Source: Halogranum rubrum
GTDB lineage: Archaea > Halobacteriota > Halobacteria > Halobacteriales > Haloferacaceae
Direction: 5' to 3'
DNA: 64,000 nt
Assembly (NCBI RefSeq): GCF_900114455.1
Contig: NZ_FOTC01000003.1
Location: 308,124-372,123, forward strand
A model generated the notes under the pieces. That model did no database searches, had not been told where the DNA came from, and saw only the letters and a program-made list of their open reading frames with translations. Below, one piece after another: positions 34,652 to 42,781 of the stretch (its first letter is position 1; every line of letters starts with the position of its first letter). The translations under genes and the position numbers were made by a program.

Positions 34652-35497
34652 ATGAACGCTCACAGAAAGGTCAACACACTCGCAATCACGATGATGCTCG
34701 TCCTCGCGGGCCTCACCGGGGCCGCAGGAACGGCCGTCGCACAGTCCGCAGGCAACGCAGGAAACACGGGCACTGGTGATACAGTGGCCGCAGCAGGCAA
34801 CGTCGCCGTCACCGTCGAACAAGACGGAAACACCAGTGGCGCAGTCGTCACGGTCACCGACGGCGACGTGCCCGTCGAGAACGCGACGGTCGACGTGACG
34901 AGCGATACGACCTACGCGGGAACTGGAACGTACCAGACGGGCGCTGAGGGGACCATCTCGCTTCCCGCACCCGCAGAGACGACGACGGTGACGGTGACGG
35001 CGACGAGCGGCAACCACTCCGCGACGACGACGGCGGAACTAGAGGCGCTGACGTTCGAGAGTTTCGGACAGCGCGTCTCGTACTTCGTTCACGGCCTCCT
35101 CGACGGCCAGCGCACCGAAGGCGGCATCGGCCAGTTCGTCTCGGAGTTCGTGAAGACGCACAACCCGAGCAACGACAACAAGCCGGACCACGCTGGGAAA
35201 CCCGACAAAGCAGGGAAACCCGACCACGCAGGACAGAACGGCGAGAAGGACAAGAAAGACAAGAAGGACAAGGCTGGCAAGCCAGAGAACGCAGGCGACA
35301 ACGGCAAGAGCGACAAGCAGACCGGGAAACCCGACCACGCGAACGGGAAGGACAAAGCCAAAGACGACGAGTCTGAAGAGGAACAGACCGACGACGCGCA
35401 GGCAGATGAGTCCGACAGTGACCGTCGCCCCGACAGAGGGAACGGCAACGGCAACGGAAAGGGTCCCAAGGCACTCGCCGCACCGCTGACGAACTAA
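34652..35497 (+). CDS. Secreted protein with lysine-rich KPDHAG-type repeats
   Basis: 281 residues. A Sec signal (MNAHRKVNTLAITMMLVLAG to about residue 31, AVAQ) precedes a beta domain (VAVTVEQDGNTSGAVVTVTD), then a C-terminal half made of short repeats such as GKPDHAGKPDKAGKPDHAG and DKKDKKDKAGKPENAG, and an acidic/basic mixed tail. No lipobox or membrane anchor. High lysine is unusual for a haloarchaeon. GAGAGGATGC before the ATG is a possible ribosome site. It sits between two genes of SAH metabolism; function unknown. Confidence 0.75.
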   Translation: MNAHRKVNTLAITMMLVLAGLTGAAGTAVAQSAGNAGNTGTGDTVAAAGNVAVTVEQDGNTSGAVVTVTDGDVPVENATVDVTSDTTYAGTGTYQTGAEGTISLPAPAETTTVTVTATSGNHSATTTAELEALTFESFGQRVSYFVHGLLDGQRTEGGIGQFVSEFVKTHNPSNDNKPDHAGKPDKAGKPDHAGQNGEKDKKDKKDKAGKPENAGDNGKSDKQTGKPDHANGKDKAKDDESEEEQTDDAQADESDSDRRPDRGNGNGNGKGPKALAAPLTN

Positions 35498-35594
35498 CGC
35501 TCTCTACGGCATCGAACCGGACAGTCGTCCGCACCGGGTGTCTCGCGGCGTTCGACCCGAGACCCCCCACCCGGACACACCAACAGGGAGGAGG

Positions 35595-35660
35595 GAGTCG
35601 ACTCGGCAGTTAGGGGAAGAGAGTCGACTCGGCATTTAGGGGAAGGGGAGTCGAGTCGAC
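35595..35660. repeat. 26-bp direct repeats containing GTCGAC palindromes
   Basis: Two copies (35595-35620, 35621-35646) differ at two positions, and a partial third starts at 35648. Each begins with the palindrome GAGTCGACTC followed by GGCA and TTAGGGGAAG. They lie 80-145 nt before the ahcY ATG, in a 240-bp gap that otherwise shows only the ahcY promoter region. Confidence 0.7.
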
Positions 35661-35739
35661 ATCGCCGGGCAACGGAACGAGTCCACGAGGGCGTTCCGCC
35701 TTCGGTATCGTTTTCACCGCCCTCGTCGCATCCAGACGC

Positions 35740-37026
35740 ATGAGCGAGACGTATCCACCGATTACCGAGCATCTCGACGACGTCGAGACTGCTCGCGACG
35801 AGGGTCGCCGCAAGATGGACTGGGCGCTCCAGCACATGCCGATTCTGCAGGCGCTCCGCGAGGAGTTCGAGAGCGAGAAACCGCTCGACGGCCAACGTAT
35901 CGCGATGGCCATGCACGTCGAGGCGAAGACGGCCAACCTCGTCGAACTGCTCGCACTCGGCGGCGCAGAGGTAGCTATCACCGGCTGTAACCCGCTGTCG
36001 ACGCACGACGACGTCAGCGCGGCGCTCGACGCCCACGACAACATCACCTCCTACGCCGTCCGCGGCGTCGACGAAGAGGGCTACTACGAGGCACTGCGAG
36101 CGACGCTCGACTTCGACCCGACTATCACCGTCGACGACGGGATGGACCTCGTCTACCTCGTCCACGAGGAGTATCCGGACCTCATCGACACCATCGTCGG
36201 CGGCGCAGAGGAGACGACGACGGGCGTCCACCGTCTGCGGTCGATGGACGAAGATGGAGAGTTGAAGTACCCCGTCTTCGCCGTCAACGACACGCCGATG
36301 AAGCGACTCTTCGACAACGTCCACGGCACCGGCGAGTCCTCCTTAGCGACTATCGCCATGACCACGAACCTCTCGTGGGCAGGCAAGAACGTCGTCGTCG
36401 GCGGCTACGGCTACTGCGGCAAAGGTGTCGCCAAGAAGGCCGCCGGCCAGAACGCGAACGTCATCGTCGCCGAAGTCGACTCCCGGCGCGCACTCGAAGC
36501 CCACATGGAGGGCTACGACGTGATGCCGATGGCCGAAGCCGCCGAAGTTGGCGACGTGTTCATCACGACGACGGGGAACCGCGACGTCATCACCCGCGAA
36601 CACTTCGAAGTCATGCAGGACGGCGTACTTCTCGCCAACGCGGGCCACTTCGACGTCGAAATCAACCTCGAAGACCTCTCGGACCTCGCCGTCGACCAGT
36701 ACGAGGCCCGCGACGGCGTCGACGCCTACGAGATGGAAGACGGCCGCCGTCTGAACGTCCTCGCCGAAGGTCGACTCGTCAACCTCGCCGCACCCCTCTC
36801 GCTCGGCCACCCGGTCGAAGTGATGGACCAGTCGTTCGGCGTGCAGGCCGTCTGTGTCCGCGAGATGGTCGAGAACGGCGACGCCTACGACGCCGGCGTC
36901 CACGACGTGCCGGACGACCTGGACCGCGAAGTCGCCGAAATCAAACTGGAGGCAGAGGGCATCGAGTTCGACTCCCTGAGCGACGAACAGCGCGAGTACA
37001 TGGGGTCGTGGGCGCACGGGACGTAA
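35740..37026 (+). CDS. ahcY: Adenosylhomocysteinase (SAH hydrolase)
   Basis: 428 residues. Catalyses reversible hydrolysis of S-adenosylhomocysteine to adenosine and homocysteine, relieving inhibition of methyltransferases. Landmarks: AMAMHVEAKTANLVELLALG, VDDGMDLV, EETTTGVHRL, the NAD site VVGGYGYCGKGVAKKA, and the C-terminal segment ending YMGSWAHGT. All are typical of the archaeal form. Monocistronic, ending at a strong T-run. Confidence 0.97.
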   Translation: MSETYPPITEHLDDVETARDEGRRKMDWALQHMPILQALREEFESEKPLDGQRIAMAMHVEAKTANLVELLALGGAEVAITGCNPLSTHDDVSAALDAHDNITSYAVRGVDEEGYYEALRATLDFDPTITVDDGMDLVYLVHEEYPDLIDTIVGGAEETTTGVHRLRSMDEDGELKYPVFAVNDTPMKRLFDNVHGTGESSLATIAMTTNLSWAGKNVVVGGYGYCGKGVAKKAAGQNANVIVAEVDSRRALEAHMEGYDVMPMAEAAEVGDVFITTTGNRDVITREHFEVMQDGVLLANAGHFDVEINLEDLSDLAVDQYEARDGVDAYEMEDGRRLNVLAEGRLVNLAAPLSLGHPVEVMDQSFGVQAVCVREMVENGDAYDAGVHDVPDDLDREVAEIKLEAEGIEFDSLSDEQREYMGSWAHGT

Positions 37027-37064
37027 TCGCGCACTAGCCACTCGCGATAGTCGTCGAACGAGGG

Positions 37065-37073
37065 TTTTTTTTT
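37065..37073 (+). terminator. Nine-T run after ahcY
   Basis: Nine consecutive T residues 39 nt past the ahcY stop, the longest T-run noticed in the window. Oligo-T is the main archaeal termination signal. No hairpin is needed or seen. Confidence 0.6.
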
Positions 37074-37097
37074 CCACGGTATCTCGAAGGGCCACGT

Positions 37098-37289
37098 ATG
37101 AGTCAGACTGGTCTCTCGACTGATGCGCTCGCACTCGCCCTCGGTGCCGCCTTCCTCGCTCTCGGCGTCGGCATCCACTTCGTGTTTCAGGCCACCTTCG
37201 CGTACTTCGCGTTTCTCGTCGGCGGCCTGTTCTTCGCCATCGGGTCGATACTTCGCGTGTGGCGTGCGTTCGGCCCGAGTGCAGCGTGA
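37098..37289 (+). CDS. Small two-helix membrane protein
   Basis: 63 residues: MSQTGLSTDALALALGAAFL starts a first helix, then FVFQATFAYFAFLVGGLFFA a second, ending SILRVWRAFGPSAA. Codon use is as in neighbours. A second small membrane gene follows at 46 nt and the two may be co-transcribed. Unknown function. Confidence 0.65.
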   Translation: MSQTGLSTDALALALGAAFLALGVGIHFVFQATFAYFAFLVGGLFFAIGSILRVWRAFGPSAA

Positions 37290-37335
37290 GAGACCGCGCA
37301 CAAACAGCTATCTCGCCGTTCGACGACTACCAACT

Positions 37336-37539
37336 ATGGGTCGTGGTCTCCCCTTCGTCATCGTCGGATTCACCTTCCTCGGCGTCGCACTGACGCAGTC
37401 TCTGACCGACGACACGTCGAGTGCGGTGGTGTGGTTCCCCATCGGAATCGCGATGCTCGCCGTCGGTATCGGCCTGTCGTGGCGAGGCGGCGACGACGCA
37501 GATGCAGACGGCGAATCCGCCGACACAGAGCAGTTGTAG
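37336..37539 (+). CDS. Small two-helix membrane protein with acidic tail
   Basis: 67 residues: MGRGLPFVIVGFTFLGVALT, a short polar turn, VWFPIGIAMLAVGIGLSW, then an acidic end (DDADADGESADTEQL). The ATG follows CAACT. Unknown function; the acidic tail would face the cytoplasm if the N-terminus does. Confidence 0.65.
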   Translation: MGRGLPFVIVGFTFLGVALTQSLTDDTSSAVVWFPIGIAMLAVGIGLSWRGGDDADADGESADTEQL

Positions 37540-37586
37540 CCGACCGCAGTCGCCCGACTTAAGCCCGCCCACCTGCCAGTCGGAGT

Positions 37587-38108
37587 ATGGCCGCCAACAG
37601 GAAAGGTGACAGGCGGGAACGCGAACTCGTCAACCGACTCGACGAGGCCGGATTCGCCGTGATGCGCGCCCCGGCCAGCGGTGGCGCGACGACGCGCGAA
37701 CTCCCCGACGTGCTCGCCGGCAACGGCGAAACGTTCTACGCCATCGAGGCGAAGTCCAGCGCCGGTAACCCCATCTATCTTACCGGCGAAGAAGTCGAGG
37801 CGCTCGTCTACTTCTCGCGGAACTTCGGCGCGAAACCTCGTATCGGCGTCCGGTTCGACAGAGAGGATTGGTACTTCTTCCACCCCGCAGACCTCTACAC
37901 GACCGACGGCGGCAACTACCGAGTGAAGAAAGAGACGGCACTCGCCGACGGCGTCGACTTCGACGAATTCGTCGGGAAGTCCGCGAAGACGACGCTCGCA
38001 GACCACACGGAACCGGACGACGGCCCCTCGAAGGGCGTCCGTGACGTGCTCAACGCGGTGAAAGAGGGCGTCATCTCGGTGGACGAGGCGGCGGAGATGC
38101 TGGACTAA
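37587..38108 (+). CDS. hjc: Holliday junction resolvase Hjc
   Basis: 173 residues. The nuclease core is at the N-terminus: Glu in [13 protein letters not shown], Asp in RELPDVLA, and the ExK motif in AIEAKSS. Hjc cuts four-way junctions symmetrically during recombination repair. About 40 C-terminal residues ([20 protein letters not shown] onward) extend beyond the typical ~130-residue core and look helical, a feature seen in haloarchaeal Hjc. Confidence 0.93.
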   Translation: MAANRKGDRRERELVNRLDEAGFAVMRAPASGGATTRELPDVLAGNGETFYAIEAKSSAGNPIYLTGEEVEALVYFSRNFGAKPRIGVRFDREDWYFFHPADLYTTDGGNYRVKKETALADGVDFDEFVGKSAKTTLADHTEPDDGPSKGVRDVLNAVKEGVISVDEAAEMLD

Positions 38109-38283
38109 CTGCACAGTACTTTGATTTCGTCGAATCCGCCTGTGTACAGGTGAGTCGTTGCTCGTCGCCGCCGGGCGAGCGTTCGACGGCGACGACGGTT
38201 TCGGGGGAGACGCCGAACGGCCAGCAATCGTAGTTATCGTCACCGTGGAAAACGAACAGAGGAGGACACGCCGATGCAGACAC
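38071..38283 (-). CDS. Possible small protein antisense to the end of hjc
   Basis: 70 codons from an ATG at 38283. The middle ([20 protein letters not shown]) has host-like codon use, but the last 12 codons lie over the hjc 3' end and the N-terminus is less convincing. It would fill the 216-bp gap between hjc and the dehalogenase-like gene. No family recognised. It may be a chance frame. Confidence 0.3.
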   Translation of the reverse strand: MSASACPPLFVFHGDDNYDCWPFGVSPETVVAVERSPGGDEQRLTCTQADSTKSKYCAVSPASPPPRPPR

Positions 38284-38324
38284 GTCCGTCGGTCACACGT
38301 CGTTTTCTAGAGGACGAGTCCGAA

Positions 38325-39221
38325 CTACCCCGACTCGTCCAGCGACAACAGGAACGACCGTATCTCGGTGGCGAGTTCCGGCCCCTTCTCCTCTTGGAGA
38401 TAGTGTCCCGCGTCGTCGTACGCGACGGTCGGCGCATCGGGGAACAGTCGCTGCCAGCGCCGGAGGAAGTCCGGCCCGAACGCCGGGTCCTGCGTCCCCC
38501 AGAGCAGACAGACGGGCGTGTCGGCGATGGCCTCGCGGCGACTCCAGAGTGCCCGAAGCCACTCGCTCGACCCGAGAATCTCGCGGGGGAACAGCCACGA
38601 CCCGAGACGTTCGGTCGGCGTCGACAGCGGTTCGAGGTAGTGGCGGTGAATCTCGGGCGTCAGTTTCGAGCGGTCGCCGTAGACGAGCGGCATCACCCAG
38701 CGGGCGAAGCCGTTGTGTCGCGTGACGAGGCGTTTGCCGACCGGGTTGTCGAACGCGCGACTGAACAGACGCGTGCGCCGGTCGTGTTCGACCGGCCACA
38801 TCCACGTGTTCAGCACGACGAGTGCCCGGACGTTCTCGGGGTGGCGCGTCGCGTAGTCGAGGCCGATGGGACCGCCCCAGTCCTGCACGACGAGCGTCAC
38901 GTCTGTCAGTTCGAGTTCGTCGAGGAAGCGAGCGACGACGCGAGCGTGGTCCTCGGGGCGGTACGAGAAGTCCTCCGGCTTGTCGGAGAGACCGAACCCG
39001 AGGTAGTCGGGCGCGATACAGCGGTAGCCGTCGGAGAGGCCGGAGACGAGGTGTCGGTAGAGGAACGACCACGTCGGGTTGCCGTGGAGGAACACGAGGG
39101 GGTCGCCGTCGCCCTCGTCGACGTAGTGGAGACGGCCCTCGGGCAAGTCGAGGTAGTTCGACGCGAAGGGATAGCGGTCGGTGTCGAGCCACTCGGGCCG
39201 GTCGAGCGCAGGGGTGGACAT
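38325..39221 (-). CDS. Alpha/beta hydrolase, haloalkane dehalogenase-like
   Basis: 298 residues. HGNPTWSFLYRHLV contains the oxyanion/halide Asn-Trp region, VVQDWGGPIGL the nucleophile Asp followed by Trp, LLWGTQDPAFG the acid, and DAGHYLQEE the catalytic His. All are characteristic of haloalkane dehalogenases, which release halide from carbon by an ester intermediate. Without measured activity an epoxide hydrolase or esterase role remains possible, but the GNPTW and QDWGG pair favours dehalogenase. It is 8 nt from the SWIM gene end, same strand. Confidence 0.85.
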   Translation of the reverse strand: MSTPALDRPEWLDTDRYPFASNYLDLPEGRLHYVDEGDGDPLVFLHGNPTWSFLYRHLVSGLSDGYRCIAPDYLGFGLSDKPEDFSYRPEDHARVVARFLDELELTDVTLVVQDWGGPIGLDYATRHPENVRALVVLNTWMWPVEHDRRTRLFSRAFDNPVGKRLVTRHNGFARWVMPLVYGDRSKLTPEIHRHYLEPLSTPTERLGSWLFPREILGSSEWLRALWSRREAIADTPVCLLWGTQDPAFGPDFLRRWQRLFPDAPTVAYDDAGHYLQEEKGPELATEIRSFLLSLDESG

Positions 39222-39229
39222 GAACTGGA

Positions 39230-39916
39230 TCAGGCTTCGAGCGCGGTACCCGTCACTGATACGGCCACGCGGGGGTGACTTCGTCCGAGGCGCTGAAGCC
39301 GAGAGGCAGGGAATCCGTAGCGTTTCACGCCCGAGAGGTCGATTGTACCGTCGGGAGTGCGAAGCGATTCGAGGTAGGCGGCCTCCACGACTGGTTCGTG
39401 GACGCCGTAGTCGTCGTTCGTCTCGTAGTCGGCGACGGTTCGACCCTCTGCGGTCTCGTACTCGTCCGCTCGCTGGTCGGTGACGCCGACGACGACGACG
39501 ACGCTGCCCGTCTCTCGGTCGCGAGCGAACTCGCCGGGGTCGAAGTCGTGGCGGTCACAGAGCTGTGGGCCGCGTTCGGCGACGGGAACGAACGTCCGGT
39601 CGCCACAGACGGCGCAGACGGCGCTCCGTTTGCCGGGCGGGGGGACACGGCCTTCGTTGACCTCGATGGCGACGCGGCGGAGATGTTTGCAGCGTGCGCC
39701 GCGAATCGCGTGGTCGGGGCAGGTACAGGTCCGTTCGTCGAGGTCCACGACGTAGGTGCCGTGGTCTGTCTCGACGACGTATCGGTCGTCACGGAGCGCT
39801 CGGACGAGCATCGGTTCGACGCGAGCACGGAGTGCTCGGCCGGTGAAGCCGTCGGCCGGAAGGGTCGGTCGGGTGTTCGAGTGCGGTGACGCTGGTGTGT
39901 GTGCTGGATGCGTCAT
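39230..39916 (-). CDS. SWIM zinc finger protein
   Basis: 228 residues. The SWIM motif CxCxnCxH is seen as CTCPDHAIRGARCKHL at residues ~63-78, preceded by TYVVDLDERT. A second Cys/His cluster (CAVCGDRTFVPVAE ... LCDRHDF) lies at ~100-125. SWIM domains bind zinc and nucleic acid or protein. The C-terminal part (YETNDDYGVHEPVVEAAYLE) is not recognised. It may be transcribed with the downstream dehalogenase-like gene. Confidence 0.85.
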   Translation of the reverse strand: MTHPAHTPASPHSNTRPTLPADGFTGRALRARVEPMLVRALRDDRYVVETDHGTYVVDLDERTCTCPDHAIRGARCKHLRRVAIEVNEGRVPPPGKRSAVCAVCGDRTFVPVAERGPQLCDRHDFDPGEFARDRETGSVVVVVGVTDQRADEYETAEGRTVADYETNDDYGVHEPVVEAAYLESLRTPDGTIDLSGVKRYGFPASRLQRLGRSHPRVAVSVTGTALEA

Positions 39917-40085
39917 AGTTTCAGGGACTCACGAGGCTGCTGCCTCGCCGTCGACAGAGATAGGGGCCGGAGACACCTAAGACTTCGGTCGAGGGTCTGA
40001 AACCATCGAATTCGACAGTTTCCCGGTGTTCGACAGAGGGGCCAGTTCCGAAGTCCTTTTACTACGTCCGCGGAAACGGCCGGAC

Positions 40086-40280
40086 ATGGCTATCGAAGGG
40101 GAGACGCTCAAGGAAATCATCGTCTCCGTCGTCGCAGTCGGCTTCTTTATCGCACTCATCGTCGCAATCGGCGCCGTCTACGGTCCCGCACTCACGGGAG
40201 TGGGTGGTCTCGCCCTCGTCGGCGCTATCGTCCTATTCGTGCTCGTGATGGCCGTCGTCGGCTTCTTCCTCTCGCCCTAG
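40086..40280 (+). CDS. Small two-helix membrane protein
   Basis: 64 residues: MAIEGETLKEIIVSVVAVGF begins the first helix, and a second runs to VVGFFLSP. Its stop codon overlaps the priL stop on the other strand (CCTAGG), so both genes end in the same four bases. A TTTTACTACG element lies 25-35 nt before the ATG. Family common in haloarchaea, role unknown. Confidence 0.75.
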   Translation: MAIEGETLKEIIVSVVAVGFFIALIVAIGAVYGPALTGVGGLALVGAIVLFVLVMAVVGFFLSP

Positions 40281-41365
40281 GCTTCCCGCCACTCTCGAAC
40301 GTCGTCGGCTTCGTCGAGCGCCTTCTCGTAGTAACTCATCGGGTGTGCGATGGTCTCGCACCGCTCGTCTTTGTTCACACAGTCGCCGTAGGCCTGCATC
40401 GTCGCACACGTCGGCGCGGCGAACTGTGCCCCGGTGTCGTCGCGGAGATACTCCGTCTGGTAGCGAATCGTCTCCTCGTCGAGCGTCGTGTCGCGGTAGA
40501 ACTGCACGACTTCGTCGGTGTCCATCCCGATTCCGGTGAGGAAGGCAGTGAGCGCGAACGTCGAGTGAGCGTCGAGTTCGTTGTCGCGGCGGACTCGGTC
40601 GAGCAGATGCGACATACAGGGCGGGAACAGGTCCGGCGCGACGGTGTCTATCTGGCGGACGTCGCGGCGGTCGGCCAAGAGGTCTCTGAGCGTCCCGATT
40701 TCTGACTCCAGTGAGTCGGCGATGGCGTCGCCGCCGGCGGTGCCGCGGACCTGAAACGGGAGGCCGTCGGCGACGCGGCGTTCGACCGCCTCACGAAGGA
40801 GGCGGGTGAGGTCGGCGCGTTCGACGCGAACCGCGCCGTCGACGACTTCGCGGTTGACGAGTCGCCAGCCGTCGCCCCAGTCGGCGTTCGAGAGCGTGAG
40901 ATACGACCCGAGTGCGACGCGGAACCAGTCCGGGTCGCGGCCGCGTTCGGGCGGTTCGGCGATGACGTCGTCGGCGAGGTCGAACTCCCGAAGCACGTCG
41001 TCGAGTGACACCGTTCGTTGGTTCGTACTCTTGAGTCCGTCGTCGGTGGACGAGAAGTCCTCGGCGAAGTGGTCGGCGGCAGTCGCCGCCTCGGCGGCGG
41101 CGTACTTCCGAACCGCGGCCGGGGCGTCGATGAGCGAGACGAGGATACGAGCGATGGGGTAGGAGAGCAGTTCGTCCTGCGTGCTCCACTCGCGGGGCGT
41201 CTCCGACTCCGTCGTCCCCGAGAGCAACGCCCGTTCGACCCGTTCGCGGCCGCGGGCGACGGCCGGTGCGTCGTCGGCGATGAGCGTCGGCAACGCGACG
41301 CCGGACGCTTCGACCGCCTCACGCGCACCGTCGAAGAAGGGGTACCGGGCGTGGAGCGGATTCAT
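40277..41365 (-). CDS. priL: DNA primase large subunit PriL
   Basis: 362 residues. The 4Fe-4S ligands are Cys250 (FPPCMSHLL), Cys320 (PTCATMQAYG), Cys329 (DCVNK) and Cys336 (ERCETI), followed by HPMSYYEKAL, the family end. PriL partners PriS to make primers. The N-terminal helical domain (MNPLHARYPFFDGAREAVEA) fits the family. priS is not in the window. Confidence 0.94.
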   Translation of the reverse strand: MNPLHARYPFFDGAREAVEASGVALPTLIADDAPAVARGRERVERALLSGTTESETPREWSTQDELLSYPIARILVSLIDAPAAVRKYAAAEAATAADHFAEDFSSTDDGLKSTNQRTVSLDDVLREFDLADDVIAEPPERGRDPDWFRVALGSYLTLSNADWGDGWRLVNREVVDGAVRVERADLTRLLREAVERRVADGLPFQVRGTAGGDAIADSLESEIGTLRDLLADRRDVRQIDTVAPDLFPPCMSHLLDRVRRDNELDAHSTFALTAFLTGIGMDTDEVVQFYRDTTLDEETIRYQTEYLRDDTGAQFAAPTCATMQAYGDCVNKDERCETIAHPMSYYEKALDEADDVREWREA

Positions 41366-41450
41366 TGCTCGCAGGTTTCGAATCCCGGAGGATAAACACG
41401 ACGATTGACCGGAGACTGTCTGTGTAAATAGTCAGTTCGGAGAGACAGTT

Positions 41451-41480
41451 CTGTGGCCGTGTTGAATAGAGGCCGCAAGT
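41451..41480. repeat. Copy 1 of a 30-bp repeat bounding a low-GC patch
   Basis: CTGTGGCCGTG, then T, TGAA, a variable 7-mer and CGCAAGT. It matches copy 2 at 42091-42120 in about 24 of 30 positions. It resembles ends of haloarchaeal insertion sequences or MITEs as I recall them, but no transposase lies between the copies. Confidence 0.5.
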
Positions 41481-41538
41481 CGGTTAGGGTAATGCAGACA
41501 CCGAAATGATAAGTTGACCACAAAATAGAGTCAGTAGA

Positions 41539-42000
41539 GTGAATAGACGGTCACTACTTGCGACACTGAGCCTCGGTTCGGTAACTGCGTTGAGTGGCTG
41601 CCTCAATCTCGAGGGTATCGATGGTGGCGTCCTCACAGTCATGCATCTGTCTTCGTCCGAAGTCCCAGACGTTGTCCCCGCTTCTGACGAGAGACTCGAC
41701 GAAGCACCGTTGATACAACGAGCGCTTGACCGCGTAAGGCAAGAAAATCCGCAGGGAGTGATGGACTTCCGATTGAATCGGAAAGAGTACAAGACTGTCG
41801 CAGATGTGCTCGAGAAGCTACCGTATTACGACCGCCGGGAGCACGAGATGTCGATTCCATCTGGATTCTTCGTTAGTCACGACGATTTCGTCTACCGTCT
41901 CGCGTACAGACCGATCTGCTCGGAGACACCATTTGTCTCGTCCGAAAACCCTCGAAACCGGTGCTGGACGACAGTACCCAAAGGGAGTACCACGCTGTAA
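41539..42000 (+). CDS. Predicted Tat-exported lipoprotein in a low-GC patch
   Basis: 153 residues from a GTG (VNRRSLLATLSLGSVTALSG then CLN). The twin Arg, hydrophobic stretch and Cys of the lipobox fit Tat export with lipid anchoring. The mature part has no known domain and lacks the strong acidic character of its neighbours; codon use is more AT-rich. It lies between two related 30-bp repeats, so it may have arrived with them. Confidence 0.65.
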   Translation: MNRRSLLATLSLGSVTALSGCLNLEGIDGGVLTVMHLSSSEVPDVVPASDERLDEAPLIQRALDRVRQENPQGVMDFRLNRKEYKTVADVLEKLPYYDRREHEMSIPSGFFVSHDDFVYRLAYRPICSETPFVSSENPRNRCWTTVPKGSTTL

Positions 42001-42090
42001 CAAACGGTCTTGGCTCTGTGAGCGCTCCAACTCGTGTTGCGTACACCCCCGTGTGTTGTACGCGAGTTCTGATAGCATTCAGGAAGATGT

Positions 42091-42120
42091 CTGTGGCCGT
42101 GCTGAACTCAGCGCGCAAGT
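42091..42120. repeat. Copy 2 of the 30-bp repeat
   Basis: CTGTGGCCGTG, C, TGAA, a variable 7-mer, CGCAAGT. Same orientation as copy 1, 640 bp away. It is followed by GTGGCACGGTATTTAGG, in which a TATTTAG element could act as promoter. Confidence 0.5.
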
Positions 42121-42198
42121 GTGGCACGGTATTTAGGTCACAGCTATGACATCCTGAATCCATAGAAATTCAACATCTAAAGAACAAACAATAAGAAG

Positions 42199-42519
42199 AT
42201 GGACGTTAATTTCGACTCAAGAAGGGTTAACTGGTCACTCATAGGACTCATTATCGTCGGAGCTATCACCGCATTCTACGGGTATACACTGTCACAGACG
42301 TTATTTTTAGCTCTCGGAGTTGTTGTCAGCGTTGGTTCCGCTTTAACGTTGAAAGTCAAACAGGCGATATTGCCAGTAGTAATGAGCTGTTCGGGCATTC
42401 TAATGTTCGTAATTGGTCTCTCTACAAGCCCACCGCTCGGGTACATCCAGATTGTCGGTGGAATTGCGCTAGCAATTACTCCTCTTGCCTCTTTTGCTAC
42501 TGATATTGTTCGGAATTGA
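42199..42519 (+). CDS. Small low-GC membrane protein
   Basis: 106 residues with four hydrophobic segments (about 12-30, 33-48, 56-73, 80-100). Codons are rich in A and T third positions (ATA, TTA, GTT), unlike the rest of the window, indicating horizontal transfer. It follows repeat copy 2 by ~80 nt. No family recognised. Confidence 0.6.
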   Translation: MDVNFDSRRVNWSLIGLIIVGAITAFYGYTLSQTLFLALGVVVSVGSALTLKVKQAILPVVMSCSGILMFVIGLSTSPPLGYIQIVGGIALAITPLASFATDIVRN

Positions 42520-42781
42520 AATTTGTTAGCAGGCTCAAATTGGATAGCTCACTCTTGAGCATCTGCGTATAAATCTCAACAGGAATGCAAGATACACCCT
42601 CTCTATTCAGCACGCTAAATCTGACCCCATGTAGACAGGTTAGATGCAGTCCCCCGAACTGAGCGACCGACCCACTGAGAGCCTCGAGCGAAGGACGAGA
42701 GTGACTCCACCCCGCAGAGGCGACCGAAACGCTTCACACACATCCAGAAGTCATATCCCGTCCCCCGAGTTTCACACGAGT
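42520..42781. other. AT-rich gap before tyrS
   Basis: 262 nt with no convincing gene. A 6-bp inverted repeat GCTCAA/TTGAGC (42533-42560) follows the low-GC gene and may terminate it. GC returns to normal from about 42640. The ATG of tyrS at 42782 follows directly on a GC-rich leader. Confidence 0.4.

Noticed and set aside
41376-41396. T-arm-like GGTTTCGAATCCC near the priL start
   Set aside because: Has an extra T, and no matching acceptor, D-arm or anticodon arm could be drawn around it; it overlaps the beginning of priL and its upstream region.
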